Assembly: GCA_030149365.1 (NCBI GenBank)
Contig: JASBRP010000065.1
Coordinates: 19,344 to 83,343 of the forward strand
From: Solimonas sp.
Lineage (GTDB): Bacteria > Pseudomonadota > Gammaproteobacteria > Nevskiales > Nevskiaceae
DNA: 64,000 nucleotides
Direction of reading: 5' to 3'
Each line of letters begins with the position of its first letter. The first letter of the stretch is position 1. Made by a program: the position numbers and the translations under genes. This document shows, one piece after another, positions 26,600-35,472 of this stretch. Under the pieces are notes generated by a model that saw only the letters and a list, made by a program, of their open reading frames with translations, had not been told where the DNA came from and made no database searches.

Positions 26600-27382
26600 T
26601 TAGCGGCGCAGGCTGTTGATTTCGGCCAGCACTTCATCTGCAGCCTGCAGTGCTCGTGCATTCAGCTGATAGGCACGCTGCGCCACCACCAGATCGGAGA
26701 GTTCCTCGACGAAATCCACATTCGACATTTCCAGGAAGCCCTGGCGCAACTTGCCCAGCCCCACCTCGCCCGGCTTGCCATAGAAAGCCTCACCGGATTG
26801 ATCGGTCATGCCGTAGAGACCGCTGCCCAAGGACTTCAGGCCAGCGGCGTTGACGAAGCCCGCCAACTCGAGCTGTGCGATCTCCTCGGGATCCTCGTCG
26901 CCCGGAAGCTTGGCGAGGATGCGACCATCCTGCTCGATCACCAGCTGCGTGGCCTCCGCCGGAACCCGGATATCACCTGAAACACGCAATCCCTCGGCGG
27001 TAACCAACTCGCCGGTTTCATTCAGACGCAGGGCGCCCAGGCGGGTATAGGCCATGCTGCCATCGCTCAACTGCACCTCGATGAAGCCCTGCCCCAGGAT
27101 GGCCATGTCCAGCGGCCGCTGAGTCTGGCGCAGATCTCCCTGGCTGAAGATGGCCTCGGTGCTGGCCACGGCGGTTCCGAGACCGACCTGCCGGGGCTTC
27201 TCGTCGGCGGACGCTGCGTCCACTGCCGTGGATTCCACCGGGCGGTACATGAGATCGGCAAAGTTCACACGCGCCTTCTTGAAGCCGGGCGTATTGACGT
27301 TGGCCAGGTTGTTGGACATTGCATCGAGCCGAAGCTGATGAGCCTGCAAACCGGAAATACTGGCGTAGATCGCGTCGAGCAT
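26600..27382 (-). CDS. flgG: FlgG, distal rod protein
   Basis: A 260-aa axial protein with I-S-G-L-Q-A-H-Q-L-R-L-D-A-M-S-N-N-L-A-N-V-N-T-P-G-F-K-K, an internal Q-T-Q-R-P-L-D-M-A-I-L-G-Q-G-F-I block, and the terminal E-M-S-N-V-D-F-V-E-E-L-S-D-L-V-V-A-Q-R-A-Y helix. Length matches FlgG. It lies directly after flgF. Confidence 0.95.
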   Translation of the reverse strand: MLDAIYASISGLQAHQLRLDAMSNNLANVNTPGFKKARVNFADLMYRPVESTAVDAASADEKPRQVGLGTAVASTEAIFSQGDLRQTQRPLDMAILGQGFIEVQLSDGSMAYTRLGALRLNETGELVTAEGLRVSGDIRVPAEATQLVIEQDGRILAKLPGDEDPEEIAQLELAGFVNAAGLKSLGSGLYGMTDQSGEAFYGKPGEVGLGKLRQGFLEMSNVDFVEELSDLVVAQRAYQLNARALQAADEVLAEINSLRR

Positions 27383-27406
27383 GGAGAACGTCCTTTGGAT
27401 TGCGTG

Positions 27407-28126
27407 TCAGAAACTGCCGCTCTGGTTGATCGCGGCATCGAGCATCTGGTCATAGGCGCGCAGCGCTTGTGCACTGCTGCCGAAGTGGCGAACGGTCTGC
27501 ATCATGGCCACCATCTCCTGCAGCGGATCGACATTGCCCCGCTCGATCGCGCCCTGCCGGATCGACGCCGTGCCGGGGCCCGGCGCGATAGCCGGCAGAT
27601 CCCTCGCGGCGGCGTAGAGGCCATCGCCGACATACTCCAGCGCCTCGCCTTCCTGCAACTGCCCGAGCAGGATGCGGTCAACCGCACCGTTCCCGAGCTT
27701 GACCGCACCCTGGGCATCGATCTCGAAATCCGCGTTCGGCAGGCTCAGTGGAGCAGCGCTCGCCAGAAGCAAGTGACCCTGGGCGTTTTGCAGGCGCCCG
27801 CTGGCGTCCATCGCGAAATCGCCGCGCCGCGTATAGCGCACGCCCTGCGGAGTCTGCAGGCGGAACCAGCCCTCACCTTCGATGGCGAGATCCAGCTTGC
27901 GGCCGGTCTGCTGGATGGCACCCTGGCGCTGGCTGCGGTGGACTTCCACTGGCGAAAAGGAGGCCTGTCCGTCCAGTAGATTGGCGAAAGATCCCGGGCC
28001 GCCGCCAACGGCGATCTCGGCGCGGTACGCCGGCGTGGAGGCATTGGCCAGATTCTGCGAAATAATGCGCAGGCGCTCCATGTCGGCGGACAGGGTTGCG
28101 GTGGCAAGTGCGGCGATGTCAGTCAT
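27407..28126 (-). CDS. flgF: FlgF, proximal rod protein
   Basis: A 239-aa rod protein with R-L-R-I-I-S-Q-N-L-A-N-A-S-T-P-A-Y-R, the Q-Q-T-G-R-K-L-D-L-A-I-E-G-E-G-W-F block, and a C-terminal helix R-G-N-V-D-P-L-Q-E-M-V-A-M-M-Q. The ATG at 28126 is 16 bases after the flhA stop; the longer open frame would run into flhA. The order flgF-flgG-flgA-flgH-flgI is unlike the enteric flgBCDEFGHI order. Confidence 0.93.
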   Translation of the reverse strand: MTDIAALATATLSADMERLRIISQNLANASTPAYRAEIAVGGGPGSFANLLDGQASFSPVEVHRSQRQGAIQQTGRKLDLAIEGEGWFRLQTPQGVRYTRRGDFAMDASGRLQNAQGHLLLASAAPLSLPNADFEIDAQGAVKLGNGAVDRILLGQLQEGEALEYVGDGLYAAARDLPAIAPGPGTASIRQGAIERGNVDPLQEMVAMMQTVRHFGSSAQALRAYDQMLDAAINQSGSF

Positions 28127-28142
28127 GACGGATCGGAAGCCC

Positions 28143-30197
28143 CTAGTTGACGCCCGCGGAGGCATGCACACGCACCGACAAGGTGCTGTTCAGCTCGGAC
28201 GTGGAAATGACATTGAGATGAGGCAGGGATGCCTCGGTGGCGCGCCGCAGGAAGCGGCGCACGGACGGCGCACAGATCAGCACCGGCACGATGTTCTGGC
28301 CCAGCATGTCCTCGACATGGCGCGACAGTGCTCGCACCAGCCGGTCCATCCAGCCGGGATCCAGCGAGGTGGTGCCACCCTCACCTTGCCGGATGGCGTC
28401 GCGCAGCACCTTGTCAGTAGCCGGATCCAGCGTCAGTACGTGCAGGGCACCATCCTTGCTGGCGCAGCGCTGGGTGATGGCAAGCCCCAGCTTTTCACGG
28501 ACGCGCTCCGTCAAGGCCTCGTGATCCTTGATCTGCCGGCCCGCTTCGAGCAACGCCTCGAGCACGAAGTCCACGTTGCGGATCGGCACTCGCTCCTTCA
28601 GCAAGGCCTTGAGCACCTTCTGGACATCACTGAGCGACAGCACGCCGGGGATAAGCTCTTCCACCAGGCTGGGCTGCGCCTCGCGTACGGTGCCGACCAA
28701 CCGCTCGGCCTCCTGGCGCGTGACCAGGTGGTGCCCCTGGTTGCGGATCACCTCGGAGAAATGCGTCACCAGCACCGTGAGCGATTCCACCACGGTGAAG
28801 CCGGCGGCACGTGCCGCTGCCGCATCGCCCGGCGCAATCCACAGTGCGGGCAGGCCGAAGGTGGGATCGCGCGTTTTCTCACCCTTGATCGTGGCGGTGG
28901 CATGGCCGGGGTTGATCGCCAGCACCGCATCCTGGCGGATTTCACCCTCCGCCACCGTGGCTCCAAAAAATCGGATTGCGTAGGTATCCGGCGGACGGCG
29001 GGCGTCCTCGCGCAGACGCAGGCTCGGGATGATCAGGCCTATATCGGTGGCATGCTGGCGCCGGAAAGCCTTGATGCGCTTCATGAACAAGCCATCGTCC
29101 TGTCCCAGCAGCGGCCGCAGCGCGGATCCCATCTCCAGTTCCAGCGGCTCCACCGCCAGCGACGCATAGGAAACCTGATCCTCCGGCCCTACGCCCGCTT
29201 CCGCGGCAGCCGGCTCTGCCGCGAGCTCACGCGTCCGAGCACGGTACGCCATGAATGCAGCGACCGACACCAAGGACAGGATCACCAGTACCGGCAACGC
29301 CGGCATACCCGGCAGGAACAGGGCCACGAACAATGCCGCCGCCAGGATCACCAGCGACTTGGGGTAGCGCGTCACCTGCAACAGCATCTCACGCGTCAGG
29401 TCCGCATCCGTCGCGGCGCGGGTAACGATGATGCCGGTGGCAGTGGCAATCACCAGGGCCGGAATCTGCGTGACGATGCCGTCGCCAACGGTGAGCAGCG
29501 TGTAGGTGGCCAAGGCCTCCGACCAGCTCATGCCCTTCTGCACCAGGCCGATGGCCAGGCCGCCGATGATGTTGATCAGGATGATGATGATGCCGGCGAT
29601 GGCATCGCCCTTGACGAACTTGCTGGCACCATCCATCGCGCCATAGAAATTCGCCTCGCGCTCGATCTCCTTGCGGCGCTCGCGCGCTTCAACCTCGGTG
29701 ATTAGGCCCATGTTGAGGTCGGCGTCGATGCTCATCTGCTTGCCGGGCATGGCGTCCAGCGTAAAGCGCGCCGCCACCTCGGCCACGCGTTGGGCACCGT
29801 TGGTTACCACCACGAACTGGACCACGATCAGGATCAGGAAAACCACCAAGCCAATGACGTAGTTGCCCGCCACCACATGCGAGCCGATGGCCTCGATCAC
29901 CCGGCCGGCGTATGCATCCGTCAGGATCAGGCGCGTGGCGGCAACATTGAGCGACAGGCGCAACAGCGTGGCGATCAGCAGGATCGACGGAAAGGTCGAG
30001 AAGGTCAGTGGCTTGTCGGTGTAGAAGGTCAGCAGCAGGATCAATGCCGCTATGCAGAAGTTGGTGATCAGCAGGAAATCCAGCAGTCCCGGTGGGATCG
30101 GCGAGAACAGCACCACCAGGATGCCGACGACGCCGGCGATCACGAACAGCTCGGAGCGAGTACCCAGCATCTGCCGGGACATGCTAGCGGCGCTCAC
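28143..30197 (-). CDS. flhA: FlhA, export gate and substrate docking platform
   Basis: A 684-aa protein with about eight membrane segments in the first 330 residues and a large cytoplasmic ring domain. The family signature (F-S-T-F-P-S-I-L-L-I-A-T-L-L-R-L-S-L-N-V-A-A-T-R-L-I-L) and the F-V-K-G-D-A-I-A-G-I-I-I-I-L-I-N block are intact. GTG start overlaps the flhB stop. Length is normal for flagellar FlhA. Confidence 0.97.
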   Translation of the reverse strand: MSAASMSRQMLGTRSELFVIAGVVGILVVLFSPIPPGLLDFLLITNFCIAALILLLTFYTDKPLTFSTFPSILLIATLLRLSLNVAATRLILTDAYAGRVIEAIGSHVVAGNYVIGLVVFLILIVVQFVVVTNGAQRVAEVAARFTLDAMPGKQMSIDADLNMGLITEVEARERRKEIEREANFYGAMDGASKFVKGDAIAGIIIILINIIGGLAIGLVQKGMSWSEALATYTLLTVGDGIVTQIPALVIATATGIIVTRAATDADLTREMLLQVTRYPKSLVILAAALFVALFLPGMPALPVLVILSLVSVAAFMAYRARTRELAAEPAAAEAGVGPEDQVSYASLAVEPLELEMGSALRPLLGQDDGLFMKRIKAFRRQHATDIGLIIPSLRLREDARRPPDTYAIRFFGATVAEGEIRQDAVLAINPGHATATIKGEKTRDPTFGLPALWIAPGDAAAARAAGFTVVESLTVLVTHFSEVIRNQGHHLVTRQEAERLVGTVREAQPSLVEELIPGVLSLSDVQKVLKALLKERVPIRNVDFVLEALLEAGRQIKDHEALTERVREKLGLAITQRCASKDGALHVLTLDPATDKVLRDAIRQGEGGTTSLDPGWMDRLVRALSRHVEDMLGQNIVPVLICAPSVRRFLRRATEASLPHLNVISTSELNSTLSVRVHASAGVN

Positions 30198-31270
30198 GGT
30201 GCCTTCTCCCCTGCCGTCTTGCGCACGCTACGCAGCACCAGGGCCACCTCGCGATAGGTTTCCTCGGGCACGTATTCGTCCAGGTCCGTACTGCGGTAGA
30301 GCTCTCGCGCCAACGGCGGGTTCTCCACCACGGGGATACCGTGGCGGAACGCCGCGCGACGCAGCTTGAGCGCGGCATCGCCGGCACCCTTGCTGATCAG
30401 CCGGGGGGCCGGCATCTCGTCGCGGTTGTACTGCAGGGCAATGGCGAGATGGGTGGGGTTGGTGATCAGCACGTCAGCGTCCTTGATGCGCCCGGCGGAG
30501 GCCGCCTTCTTGCGCATGGCACGCTGGATTTCCTTACGCTTGGAGCGAATCTGCGGATCACCCTCGCGCCGCTTGACCTCGTCCTTGAGCTCGCGGCGGC
30601 TCATCCTCATCTTCTTGAGGAACTCCCAACGGGTGTAGCCAAGATCCAGCAACGCCAGTGCCAGCAAGCCCATCAGCAACACGAAGAGCACGAAACCGGC
30701 CTTGCCGATGAGCAGGTCCGGGTAGGATCCGAGCGGCTGGCGCGTCAGCAGCAACATGTCAGGCAACAGGCTCCAGATCATCCAGAAAAGCACGGCTGCC
30801 AACAGCGCCAGCTTGAGGACCGACTTGAAGCCCTCGTAGACGGAGCGCATCGAAAACAGACGCTTGAGGCCATTGGCGGGGTTCAGACGACTGAAATCCG
30901 GCTTCAGCGGCGTGAAGGAAAACACCGGCCCGGTCTGCAGGAAGTTGGCCAGCACGCCTGCCACCATCACCAGCAGCAGGAAGGGCAGCATCAGGAACAG
31001 CACATGCTGCGAAAGCGCACCCATCATCTCCACCACAAGGGGCTCGGTCAGCTCGGCACGCCCGGCCTCTCGCATCAGGCCCTGGGACAGGGTAAAGGTC
31101 TTGCGGATCGCGGACTCCGAGAACGCGAGCGTGGCTGCCAGGGCCACCGCCAGCACGGCCAGCGAGTTCAGCTCCACGCTCTTGAAGACCTGGCCGCGCT
31201 TGCGCGCCTCCTCCAGCTTGAAGGATGTGGCGGGTTCGGATTTGTCCTGGTCTGCGCCCTGCTCGGCCAT
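30194..31270 (-). CDS. flhB: FlhB, export specificity switch protein
   Basis: A 358-aa protein with four membrane segments and a cytoplasmic domain containing the autocleavage motif N-P-T-H (in V-L-I-T-N-P-T-H-L-A-I-A-L), which switches export between rod/hook and late substrates. N-terminal K-L-E-E-A-R-K-R-G-Q-V is typical. The ATG at 31270 is two bases after the fliR stop; the open frame further upstream is a shadow of fliR. An intact NPTH implies that substrate switching is retained. Confidence 0.96.
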   Translation of the reverse strand: MAEQGADQDKSEPATSFKLEEARKRGQVFKSVELNSLAVLAVALAATLAFSESAIRKTFTLSQGLMREAGRAELTEPLVVEMMGALSQHVLFLMLPFLLLVMVAGVLANFLQTGPVFSFTPLKPDFSRLNPANGLKRLFSMRSVYEGFKSVLKLALLAAVLFWMIWSLLPDMLLLTRQPLGSYPDLLIGKAGFVLFVLLMGLLALALLDLGYTRWEFLKKMRMSRRELKDEVKRREGDPQIRSKRKEIQRAMRKKAASAGRIKDADVLITNPTHLAIALQYNRDEMPAPRLISKGAGDAALKLRRAAFRHGIPVVENPPLARELYRSTDLDEYVPEETYREVALVLRSVRKTAGEKAP

Positions 31271-31272
31271 GG

Positions 31273-32046
31273 CTATCTCGCCACCAGGATCTGCTGCCAG
31301 TAGACGAAAATCTTCTCGAACAGGCTCTGCACGATGCCGCCGGAAAAGCGCAGCGAGATCGCCGTGACCAGCAGGCCGACGAAGGCCTTGGCCGGCAATG
31401 CCACGAAGTAGGCATTCACCTGAGGCATGACGCGGGCGGCGAAGCCGATCACCAAGTCCATCAGCATCAGCGCGCAGACCGCCGGCGCCACCAGGATGAA
31501 GCCATACACGAACATCAGGCCGAACTGCCCTACGACCAAGTGGATGGGCACCGACAGCGGCGAACCGATGGGCACCGTCTGAAACGCAAAGGCCAGACCG
31601 CGCAGCAGCGTATGGTGAGCGTCCAGCGTCAGGAATACCGTAGCACCCAGCATGGTGAATACCGCCCCCATCAGGGAGCCGTGTCCACGCGTTGCCGGGT
31701 CGAACAGCGTGGCGATACCGAAGCCCATCTGGTAATCCAACAGGCGGCCGCCCAGCGCCAGCGCACCGAATGCCGCCAGGATGCCGAAGCCCAGCAGCCC
31801 GCCCAGCAACAACTCGCGCCCCACCATCAGCACCAGGCCCAGCAGGGTTTGCGGCATCGGGGGAATGGCGCCGGCACCGGCGGTGAGACCGGCAGTCAGC
31901 AAGGCCACGGCCAGGATGAAGAACAGGCGGATGTTGGTTGGCAGCGTGGCCACACCCAGCACCGGTGCGAATGCCAGGGCGCCGGCCACACGCGCGGCTG
32001 CCATCAGCAGCATCACCAACCATTCGGCGTGGACGATGAGGTTCAT
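31273..32046 (-). CDS. fliR: FliR, export gate protein
   Basis: A 257-aa polytopic protein with about six membrane segments, V-A-G-A-L-A-F-A-P-V-L-G near the N-terminus, and an L-A-L-G-G-R-L-L-D-Y-Q-M-G-F block that is typical of FliR. The ATG at 32046 is used; the frame upstream is open only by chance. It follows fliQ by seven bases. Confidence 0.94.
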   Translation of the reverse strand: MNLIVHAEWLVMLLMAAARVAGALAFAPVLGVATLPTNIRLFFILAVALLTAGLTAGAGAIPPMPQTLLGLVLMVGRELLLGGLLGFGILAAFGALALGGRLLDYQMGFGIATLFDPATRGHGSLMGAVFTMLGATVFLTLDAHHTLLRGLAFAFQTVPIGSPLSVPIHLVVGQFGLMFVYGFILVAPAVCALMLMDLVIGFAARVMPQVNAYFVALPAKAFVGLLVTAISLRFSGGIVQSLFEKIFVYWQQILVAR

Positions 32047-32053
32047 GCCGGAA

Positions 32054-32323
32054 TCAGCGCACGTACACCGGGATGTTGGTGAATAGCGTGGTGCCAAACT
32101 GAACCAGCGTGGCCAGCATCCAGGGTCCCAGTGCCACCAGCACGAAGAAGATCGCCAGCATCTTGGGGATGAAGGTCAGCGTCATTTCCTGGATCTGCGT
32201 CACCACCTGGAAAACGCTGACGATCAGGCCCACGATCATGCTCATGCCCACTACCGGCCCTGCGACCAGCATCGCCGTCCACAGCATCTCCTGGGACAGC
32301 TTCAGGGCAAGATCGGTGGTCAC
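32054..32323 (-). CDS. fliQ: FliQ, export gate protein
   Basis: An 89-aa protein with two membrane segments and the FliQ pattern G-L-I-V-S-V-F-Q-V-V-T-Q-I-Q-E-M-T-L-T-F-I-P-K. GTG start overlaps the stop of the upstream TPR gene (GTGA), so the TPR gene and fliQ are co-translated. Confidence 0.96.
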   Translation of the reverse strand: MTTDLALKLSQEMLWTAMLVAGPVVGMSMIVGLIVSVFQVVTQIQEMTLTFIPKMLAIFFVLVALGPWMLATLVQFGTTLFTNIPVYVR

Positions 32324-33513
32324 AGACCAGGCTCCTGCTCTCGACGCGCACGCGCCGCGCGACGGCGCTCCAGCAGAGACCGGGCAAGTTCGCTGACAGG
32401 CTTCTCACCGGCCACGGTGCTATTGAGAAGCCCCTGGATAATCTCCTCTGCCTTACCGCGCTCCCCTTCCGCAGCCAGCAGCAGACTCTCAGCAAAGCGC
32501 GCAGAGAAATTCTGAGGATTGAGGCCACGACCTACCCGCGTCAGACGCTTAGCGTCCTCAGCCTGACCCGACAGGGCAGCCAGTACAGCCAGACCACCAT
32601 GCGTCTCCCCGAAATTGCGATCCAGCGCCAGCGCGTTTGCGAAACTGTGCTTGGCACCGGCCTGGTCGCCCGCCATCAACTGAAGCCAGGCCAGACCATG
32701 CCACGTGCCGATATGCCCCGGCATGTATTTGACCGCTTTCGAGAAGGCTTCCAGCGCAGCGGCCCGATCCAGATCCAGCATGTACGCGAATGCCCGCCCG
32801 GACCAGGCACGGCCGTTTTCCGCGTGTCGCAACAACACGGAGTCAAAAGCTTCTGCCGCCTCGCGCGCCTCTTGCCTTTCGAGCGCCAACCCGCCGCGCG
32901 CCAGCAACGCATGCGGCTCATCCGCCTGCCTCTGCAGCGTAGCCCGGATCTGGGCCTCTGCCTCTTCTGCACGATCTTCGTCGAACAGGATCAGCGCCAG
33001 CAAGCCACGAGCTTCGGCATCGTCCGGCTGTAGCTCCAGGTAAGCCTGCAAGTGCGAGATCGCTCGCTCTTGCCCATCCTCGCCGGACTGGCAGATCGCC
33101 TGCGCAAACAGCTTGTGCGCTTGCGGTAAGGCAGCCCAGTCCTGTTCGCCAAAATTCATCAATGCCGCAATCGCAGCCTGCGGCTCACCGGCATAGAGCT
33201 GAGCGAATGCCATGTTGTAGCGAACCACCGGATGATCATTCCCGACCGCCAGCAGTCCCTCGAAGTAGAGCGCCGCACCGCGGAAATCGTGCCGCTGCAA
33301 GGCATTGATGCCTAAGGCATGCATGATCTCGGCATGGTCCGGATGCTGGCGGGCAATCCCCACCAGCACGTCAGCCTCGATCTGTAGGTCGCCCACCTCT
33401 CGAGCCTGCGCGGCAGCATCAAGAGCCAGCTGAATATTAGCTGGATCAGCGTGCAAGTAAGCCCTCAGACGCTCCAGACGAGCGCCCGCTTCTACCTTCC
33501 CTGCTTGGGACAC
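32320..33513 (-). CDS. Large TPR protein in the flagellar operon
   Basis: A 397-aa soluble protein built mainly of tetratricopeptide repeats (about eight to ten; for example A-W-S-G-R-A-F-A-Y-M-L-D-L-D-R-A-A-A-L-E-A-F) and an Arg-rich tail. There is no signal peptide or membrane segment. It is coupled to fliQ by a GTGA overlap and preceded by another TPR gene 19 bases away, so it belongs to the export operon. In enteric flagellar loci no such gene is found here. A role as chaperone or assembly scaffold is inferred from context only. Confidence 0.88.
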   Translation of the reverse strand: MSQAGKVEAGARLERLRAYLHADPANIQLALDAAAQAREVGDLQIEADVLVGIARQHPDHAEIMHALGINALQRHDFRGAALYFEGLLAVGNDHPVVRYNMAFAQLYAGEPQAAIAALMNFGEQDWAALPQAHKLFAQAICQSGEDGQERAISHLQAYLELQPDDAEARGLLALILFDEDRAEEAEAQIRATLQRQADEPHALLARGGLALERQEAREAAEAFDSVLLRHAENGRAWSGRAFAYMLDLDRAAALEAFSKAVKYMPGHIGTWHGLAWLQLMAGDQAGAKHSFANALALDRNFGETHGGLAVLAALSGQAEDAKRLTRVGRGLNPQNFSARFAESLLLAAEGERGKAEEIIQGLLNSTVAGEKPVSELARSLLERRRAARARREQEPGL

Positions 33514-33532
33514 GCGAAACTCCGGGCTTGCG

Positions 33533-34075
33533 TTAGTGTTGGGTACGGTAGGCGTCTACAGCATTGACCGGCACAAGTTCGGCTCCGCCAGCACGCTCGG
33601 AGGCATCTATCGAAGCCAATAGGTCTCGAGACCGAGTGAAATACAGGTTGTCCGCGGGAATGACGTCCAGCGCGTTACGAAGCATGGCTTTGGCTTCGCC
33701 AGACTGCCCCTGCCGCGCAGCCGCCACTGCGCGGAAATACAGAGCAGGGGGATACAATACGGACTGCTGCAGCACACGATCCCAGATCGCCAAGGCCGCA
33801 TCAGTTTCTCCATCCTCGAAACGAGTCATGCCGAGCTGAAAGTTAGCGTCGAGATCGTCCGGCTTTGCGCCGAGATACGCCTCGAACTGCACGCGTGCCT
33901 TGGCGCGGAGCCCCAACTGCGCGTAGACCCGGGCAAGTTCCAACCTGGCCTCAGACGGGCAATCGCCCAGGGCCACAGCCTGCTTCAGCTTGGCGAGCCC
34001 CTGTTCGACCACGCCTTTTTCAAGATCCATGCGCGCAAGGACCAACAGCTCCTCGCCGTCGAATACATTCTGCAT
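33533..34075 (-). CDS. Small TPR protein heading the flagellar operon
   Basis: A 180-aa TPR protein (about four repeats, residues 10-150). The ATG at 34075 has a strong GGGGGAG box six bases upstream, which decides the start over an alternative at 34090. Residues 5-100 align with the TPR protein at 12365-12934 (shared E-E-L...L-A...D, K-L-K-Q-A/V, F-Q-L-G-M/L), so the two are paralogues flanking the cluster. It is the first gene of the fliQ-R-flhB-A... transcription unit. Function unknown. Confidence 0.87.
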   Translation of the reverse strand: MQNVFDGEELLVLARMDLEKGVVEQGLAKLKQAVALGDCPSEARLELARVYAQLGLRAKARVQFEAYLGAKPDDLDANFQLGMTRFEDGETDAALAIWDRVLQQSVLYPPALYFRAVAAARQGQSGEAKAMLRNALDVIPADNLYFTRSRDLLASIDASERAGGAELVPVNAVDAYRTQH

Positions 34076-34486
34076 CTGACACTCCCCCAAAGTGGTAAAG
34101 CCAACCGCCCCGCACTCACGCGATCAGAATCCGTCGCGCCGCATCAGACATGCACCCCGCCAGGCACCACCGCAGAATGACGCCAACCGTAGCCAGGGCA
34201 TTTGAATCCAAAGCCTTGGCGCAAACAATCGACAAGCTGCAGGAAGTCACCCGAATTGGGGACAAAGTCTCAGAACGACCACAGAGATTTAGCGGGCTAC
34301 CGGCAAGACTATCCGGGACCGGCGTCCATCGCCGTCATCGAGCTCTCCTGCTCTATCCTCTCCACGATCCGATTGCATCCCAAGGTTGTTCGTTATTGGC
34401 CCCAGCGCAAAATGCCTCGCGCTCTTTATGGCCTTGGCGAACCGGTCCCATCGCGAAGTCACATTGAAACGCAAAGTCCGCGCACA

Positions 34487-34516
34487 AATCAACCTGACCA
34501 CTGAATCAGGTTGATT
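34487..34516. repeat. Perfect 11-bp inverted repeat
   Basis: AATCAACCTGA (34487-34497) and its exact complement TCAGGTTGATT (34506-34516) flank an 8-base loop. Neither side is followed by a strong T-run, so it could be an operator or a weak terminator. It lies alone in the gene-free interval. Confidence 0.7.
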
Positions 34517-34983
34517 GAATGAATGACGATTATCGTGAATCGATTTTCGGCACTGCCGGCCCTGCTTCACAGTGCAGCAATACTTGGCTGGCAGCGGAGG
34601 GACTGTGCCTGCAAGATGGCTTCAGCATGATGCACGCGCGGGTTGGCTTCGTGTCGGCTGGCCGGGCCGCGCGCTTGCATCGCGGTACATGACCTGGCCA
34701 TGAAGTCCAGGGCACTATTCAAGTTACATCCAGGGCAGGCTGACGCCGGGTTCGACACCGACATCCTGTTCAACCGAGATCGGCCCGATCAAGCAAGGGA
34801 TTCAGCGCACAGGCAGGCGCCAGCCGGGGCAAGCCGAGCGGCACCGGCGGCGCAGCATCCTGCAATCCACTGGCGGGAGCAGGGCCAGGCCAAGATATCG
34901 GCGATGCGGCGCTTGGCGCCCCGCAATCAGGAAGCAAGCTGATTGCGGGGAGTCAAAGCCCACTCTATGAGCAGATAATCTTG

Positions 34984-35000
34984 ACTATCAAAAAGATAGT
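34984..35000. repeat. Short hairpin just beyond the RNase P RNA 3' end
   Basis: ACTATC / GATAGT (34984-34989 and 34995-35000) around a five-base A loop on the plus strand (T loop on the transcript). It could terminate rnpB, although no uridine tract follows the stem in the direction of transcription. Confidence 0.4.
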
Positions 35001-35001
35001 G

Positions 35002-35380
35002 GGAGCCGGCCTATAAGCCGGGTTCTGTCCTGAGCCCTTGCGGGCCGAGGCAACCATTCCTCTACGCGACGCGTCACCGCGGCGCTTTAGCAGCCTACCC
35101 GGATGGCGCGCGGGCCGCGCGTTGTAGCCTTACGGCTACGTCCATCCCTATTTGGCCTTGCTTCCGGTGGGGTTTACCGTGCCGTTGCCGTTGCCGGCCC
35201 CGCGGTGCGCTCTTACCGCACCGTTTCACCCTTGCCTGATCCCTTGCGGGCCATCGGCGGTCTGTTCTCTGTGGCACTTTCCGTCGGCTCTCGCCGCCCA
35301 GGCGTTACCTGGCACCTTGCCCTATGAAGCCCGGACTTTCCTCCCCCGCTTTCGCGGCGGCGATTGCCTGGCCGGCTCCC
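35002..35380 (-). ncRNA. rnpB: RNase P RNA (M1 RNA, bacterial type A)
   Basis: Catalytic RNA that matures tRNA 5' ends. On the minus strand the 5' part includes GGGGGAGGAAAGTCCGGGCT, a near-invariant segment of bacterial RNase P RNA. Downstream come the A-C-A-G-A-G-A-A-C-A-G-A-C-C-G-C-C-G-A-T-G element, the A-A-G-G-G-T-G-A-A-A block, and a 3' part with G-G-A-C-A-G-A-A-C-C-C-G-G-C-T-T-A. The 5' and 3' ends (GGGAGCCGGCC / GGCCGGCTCCC) pair to close the molecule, which sets the boundaries to within a few bases. A GATAAT hexamer a few bases upstream of the 5' end could be the -10 element. Confidence 0.96.
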
Positions 35381-35472
35381 GCAAGCATTATCCGCCTCCC
35401 GGCATCGATTTGCACATGACTGCAGCGCCAATGGCCGCCACAATGCATGTCTTGCCTTCCAGGAACCCCGCC

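Larger units (their letters stand above)
34091..35000. other. Gene-free interval upstream of the flagellar operon
   Basis: About 900 bases between the flagellar TPR operon and the RNase P gene. The short open frames in both directions (for example 34150-34467 plus, 34289-34570 minus) have no recognisable content and weak starts. The interval must hold the promoter of the TPR-fliQ operon, but I could not place one convincingly. It contains the inverted repeat at 34487-34516. Confidence 0.6.

Noticed and set aside
27882..29705. 607-codon plus-strand frame opposite flhA/flgF
   Set aside because: Product is His/Gln/Arg-rich nonsense and lies antisense to well-conserved flhA.
34150..34570. Short open frames of 93-105 codons on both strands in the 34.1-35.0 kb gap
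   Set aside because: No domain, no good ribosome-binding site, and the two strands overlap each other.
35095..35472. Open frames across the RNase P RNA, including the 5' extension of the SRPBCC gene
   Set aside because: They read through a highly conserved structural RNA; coding use is not credible.
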